From: Trichinella spiralis
Lineage: Eukaryota; Nematoda; Enoplea; Trichinellida; Trichinellidae
Assembly: GCA_000181795.3 (NCBI GenBank)
Contig: CM012953.1
Location: 5,538,312 to 5,602,311 of the forward strand
DNA: 64,000 bases
Direction: 5' to 3'
Every line of letters begins with the position of its first letter. Position 1 is the stretch's first letter. The notes below the pieces were generated by a model, which saw nothing but the letters and a program-made list of their open reading frames with translations, searched no databases and was not told the origin of the DNA. Position numbers and translations under genes: made by a program. Positions 60,249-64,000 of this stretch are shown piece after piece.

Positions 60249-63200
60249 AGAACTGATACCTGAAAAAAAAATATTTTTTTGAATTGTTTCTGTAAGGATA
60301 TTAAAAATTGTGAGTAGCGGTTTTTTGAAAATATATTTGTGAAATTAATGAAATATAATGTGTTGTTTCATGAAAAATTTTTCAAAGTTTAGTTTTATAA
60401 AAAGAAAAAATTGAGGTACGCATTAAGTAAGAATTGAAACGTTTAATCACACAAATGTCGCTTAGGCAGTTGTTATAAAATTTCAAGTTTAGCTTTAACT
60501 TTTAATTGAATTACATTACATATGATTAATTGTAAATGAGCATTATAGTGAATTGAATATAGCTTTGCTTTAATAATTGTAAAGTAATATATATGTATGT
60601 AAAAATGTGCGTTTGAAGTGCGAAAACTGTTGTTAAACGTAGAGTGCAATGTTTCAGTTGTTGTTTTCAGAACTTGTAATAATTTTGAATATATAATGCA
60701 TATAATTGCACATAAATATGGTGGCAAGAAATGAATAATGAATAAATAGATAATTGATGTTTGAAGGAATAAGTAATCCAATGATTTATTGATTGTAAGA
60801 ATTGGAAGCTTTTCCATTGGTCAGTTTTGTTATAAAAAGGAGGATGGTGATTGCAAAATAAATATTACAGCGATATAATTGTGTGGTCCTTGTTGTGAAG
60901 TGAAAATAAAATTTTGATTTTACATGCATCAATATATTTGGGAAGAGCTAGATGAAGTGATTCAATATTTATTTGGTATGATTTAATGTATCTAATGCAA
61001 AAAGTTGAAAAAGTAGTGTACATTTTTGTTTTGCATTTCAACGTTGCATGTTTCGTTTTGCATAGCAAAAAACAACTTCTCATAACATAATGCAGTGAAT
61101 ATATTATTTTAATTTATGTCGTAAAATGTAAAAATAGTTTTTGTAAAAAGCTGATAGATTGCAAACTGAAATTAGTACGTGTAATTTGCTCATTGTTTTA
61201 TTTTTATTAAGAAAAAATTTGTGAATTCTATATGTTATAGATATTGTCAATATCTTTATTTTTCTGTAAAAAAATGGATGCTGCTTCACTTTCCAATGTA
61301 ATATTTATCCTGCTTTTGTTGTAAAATTCCATAAATATAAAATTTTGTTTTTTAATTAATAAATTCTATTTAATAATTTTAATAAAGTTTAAATATATTT
61401 ATTTTTCCGGTTTTGGAGAATGTTTTCGCAGAAAATATTAAGTGACACTAGTGTTCTCAAAGATTTATTCGTCAGTAATGTTATTAATATTCAAAAAATT
61501 GAAATTAATGATTATGTGTAAAATTTTATTTTTAAATGAACAAATTAATGATCAAAAATATTAGAGGCAATGTTTTTCTTTTTGAAATCTACCTTATTAA
61601 GTTTAGCAAAGCAGCGTTCGTTAACACTGATTGATCGATGATAATAATTGAAGACTTAATAATGCATTTACTATTTTTCAAAAAAAAAGTTCTCAATTTG
61701 ATAAATTTTTAATAACGTAAAAATTAAAATTGTAAAAAGAATTTTATAAGTAAAAAAAGAAAAAGATTGATGCGCTTAATCAATAAGGAAGCATAAGTTT
61801 ATTATAGTTTTATGAAATAAAATTTTCTACTTTCAAATAAAATTATAAGTATAAATAAAATGCACTTTTTTGTGAAAAACTCTTTCTGTTTTTTCTTTTA
61901 CTTTAAGCATGCAGTTTTGAAATACCTCAATAAAATGTGCAATTGTGAAGTTGATTTATTTCGTCTATGATGTATGACTTGGTACATTTTGCGCATATTG
62001 TAATTTTACCACTTTGAAGTGATTAGGAAATAAGTAAATTTAATTTTAAAAAAATATTGAAAATTTTAATTAGAAAAACCTTTCAGTATTGATTGATGTA
62101 ATAATTTGAGAATTTAAGACATGTTATTATTACAATTTTTTTTCAATGATTAACATAAAATAATATCTACAAAGTTTGTTAAATAATAAAAAAGAAAAAG
62201 ATGATATTGTTCTGTTTGATTAATATTTATTGAACTGAAAATTTTTTCACTGTTCAAAAGAGCAGTTATAATTGTAGTAATAATAATTATTATTAACAAA
62301 TTGATGAACAAAAAGCATATTTTTATTTTTGTTGTTAATCATAAATAGCATAAAATTTGGTAAATTGTTAGTTTTATTATCTGCTTGTAATGTTGTTCGA
62401 GAGAATTGTTGTGTTGTCATTTGTCATTTGGCCGTTATGAATTAAAGTTAGAGTAGGAAATCGATTCGAGAGCAGAAAAGATGCAGCGAAATGATGTTTG
62501 TCTTTTATTAAAATTTATTCTGCAAAAAAAGCCAAAACTTGAAATAATAATGTGATAGAACTTTACAGATGACATACATGCACATTCACTGTTATTTGCA
62601 TGCAATTCATTATTCATTTTGCAATATTCTATTTAAATTTTATTGCATTGTACATTTGTCATTGCCTGCTTTTTTATTTTGTATTTTTGAATGCATTTTA
62701 CAAACTGGAAAAACACATCTATTCATTTATTTATTTTTTAAAAATATAACAAATCTACTTGATTCTTTTATTTAGAAGGAGAAAACTTTTTTCCTTATTC
62801 TTTTGAATAAGCGAAAATGATGGAAAAAATGCTTCTGTTCAACGCAAGCAAAACTGATCTATTTCAAAAATTAAGGTAATTTTCAATCTGCTTTTTTTAA
62901 TTGAAAAATATGCTCATTCTGTAAAAAATTAAACTTATATATATATATATATATTTATTTATTTATTTATTTTATTTATCATTTATTGATAAATTATTTA
63001 AATTTTATTCACTAGTTTTATTGAAAATATGATGAATTTTTAAAATTTTTTAAGTAATGTTTTTAGATCTGTACAAGCTTTTAAAAGTAAAACAATCTTT
63101 CGAATAACGGATTATTTAATTGCAAAATTTCAAAAATTGGAAACTTGATTGATTGCAAGGAAAACTGAATAACCAACTAAATAAATAAATAAATAAACAA

Positions 63201-63370
63201 ATAAATTGATAATTAGAAACAACAATTATTTTTGCTGCTGCTATTTTTTTCTATCAACTGACAATGTGGAAATTACTACTATATTTATTATAAATGGAAA
63301 AGTGTATATATAATATAATATAATATAATATAATATTTATTTTTAATTTAATTTAAAAAAATAGAATCCA
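60249..63370. other. Intergenic stretch
   Basis: 3.1 kb, AT-rich, with the Tid1 3' UTR at left (AATAAA near 60856). A short ATG frame at 62817-62876 has a GT inside it but does not join in phase to the downstream gene. Nothing else recognised. Confidence 0.5.
63306..63336. repeat. (TAATA)n microsatellite
   Basis: Six pentamer units just upstream of the last gene. Confidence 0.9.
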
Positions 63371-63667
63371 ATGGAAGAACAATCCTTGAATTTCACTGCT
63401 TACATAAAAGCTACTGATGATGTTGATAACAATGCATATGAAAGCAGCTTTTTGGAAAATGCACACCAGCTGATTGGTCGAATAGAACTGGGAGCAAGAA
63501 TTTTCAGTTGGATTGCTATTTCTATATTTGGTATTTGTTTCATTTCACTTATTTTCATCCACTGGCGATCTATATCCCATCAAAGTTCTTCTTCGTGTGC
63601 TACAAAAATGGACAATGACAAATCATTGCATCCTGTTGATCAGCCTCAATGCAGTGAATTTTCATAA
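63371..63667 (+). CDS. Small single-pass membrane protein, unrecognised
   Basis: A 98-codon frame preceded by a TTTAAAAAAATAG acceptor-like site seven bases before ATG. About 45 polar residues (with one N-glycosylation-type NFT near the start) are followed by GARIFSWIAISIFGICFISL, a clear membrane span, then a Ser-rich and acidic tail of about 35 residues ending CSEFS. AATAAA signals follow at about 63798-63815. The predicted orientation places the Ser-rich tail on the cytosolic side by the Trp-Arg after the span. No family recognised. Upstream coding exons cannot be excluded. Confidence 0.5.
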   Translation: MEEQSLNFTAYIKATDDVDNNAYESSFLENAHQLIGRIELGARIFSWIAISIFGICFISLIFIHWRSISHQSSSSCATKMDNDKSLHPVDQPQCSEFS

Positions 63668-64000
63668 TTGCATTGATCAATTAATTGAATTTTTTTTCAT
63701 AACAAAAAGATGAAAAAAATTCTGTCAATCATAATTCATATTTTTGATTTTTTAATCTGCACTTATTCGAAATGATCATTTTCCCAGCAGAAGAAAATAA
63801 ATACTTGTAAATAAAGACTTGAAGGAAGTGATTGATGCGAGTTCTTTTTTTTTATTTTTGTTTGTTTGAAATTTTCATTTGCATCAGGCCAACTATGTAT
63901 GACATGCTATTTTTCATCGTAAAATACTTTCTGAGATATTCATATATGCAAATATGAATAATAATCAGAGCATTGAAGTCAAATTGTTAACATGTTCTGT
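63668..64000. other. 3' flank of the last gene
   Basis: 3' UTR with AATAAA near 63798 and 63810, then AT-rich sequence to the window end. Confidence 0.5.

Noticed and set aside
62817-62876. Short ATG frame that could be a first exon of the last gene
   Set aside because: Its donor leaves phase 2 while the downstream frame needs phase 0.
1-64000. Transposons, virus-derived elements, CRISPR arrays, prokaryotic operons
   Set aside because: No transposase, reverse transcriptase, integrase or capsid-like frame and no long terminal repeats recognised; the spliced animal genes rule out a prokaryotic reading.

Overview
This is an AT-rich animal genomic window. It has short-to-medium AT-rich introns, spliced genes on both strands, no rRNA or tRNA that I can see, and one 10-N assembly gap. 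The gene set points to a nematode: a tau/PTL-1-type microtubule protein, a GABA-synthesising glutamate decarboxylase (unc-25 type), tandem BEN-like regulators, and above all a large secreted Kunitz plus lustrin-type cysteine-repeat protein of the kind nematodes carry. The base composition and the vertebrate-like GDF8/11 ligand would suit an early-branching (clade I, Trichinella-like) worm. That placement is inference.

Layout. 1-3.1 kb: mostly empty, with one orphan exon-like stretch. 3.1-7.6 kb, minus strand: two tandem paralogous BEN-domain-like genes with the same two-exon structure. 8.7-11.2 kb, minus: persulfide dioxygenase ETHE1, including two short GC-AG introns. 12.1-12.25 kb, minus: a complete U1 snRNA gene. 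13.0-13.3 kb: coding-like fragments. 13.8-17.8 kb, plus: glutamate decarboxylase in 12 exons. 18.2-23.5 kb, minus: tau/PTL-1 homologue in 8 exons, tail-to-tail with the decarboxylase. 26.1-27.3 kb, minus: a divergent nucleotide-sugar-transporter-like membrane protein. 29.6-40.3 kb, plus: a 29-exon Kunitz/lustrin/EB protein, with a phase-matched early terminal exon that would give a short isoform. 40.3-46.2 kb: gene desert. 46.2-51.7 kb, plus: a GDF8/GDF11-type TGF-beta precursor in 4 exons. 53.8-54.4 kb, minus: a 90-residue homologue of human NCBP2-AS2. 55.3-56.5 kb, plus: prefoldin subunit 5. 57.4-60.2 kb, plus: mitochondrial DnaJ Tid1/DNAJA3, with two phase-matched alternative last exons. 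63.4-63.7 kb, plus: a small single-pass membrane protein.

How the genes relate. There is no operon-like or pathway cluster. The neighbours are ordinary, independently transcribed genes: neural (GAD, tau-like, TGF-beta), mitochondrial (ETHE1, Tid1, probably the NCBP2-AS2 homologue), proteostasis (prefoldin 5, Tid1), splicing (U1) and extracellular matrix or protease inhibition (Kunitz/lustrin). Exon joins were made by hand from splice consensus, reading-frame phase and family similarity. Most models close perfectly in frame. I see no convincing transposon or virus-derived coding sequence.
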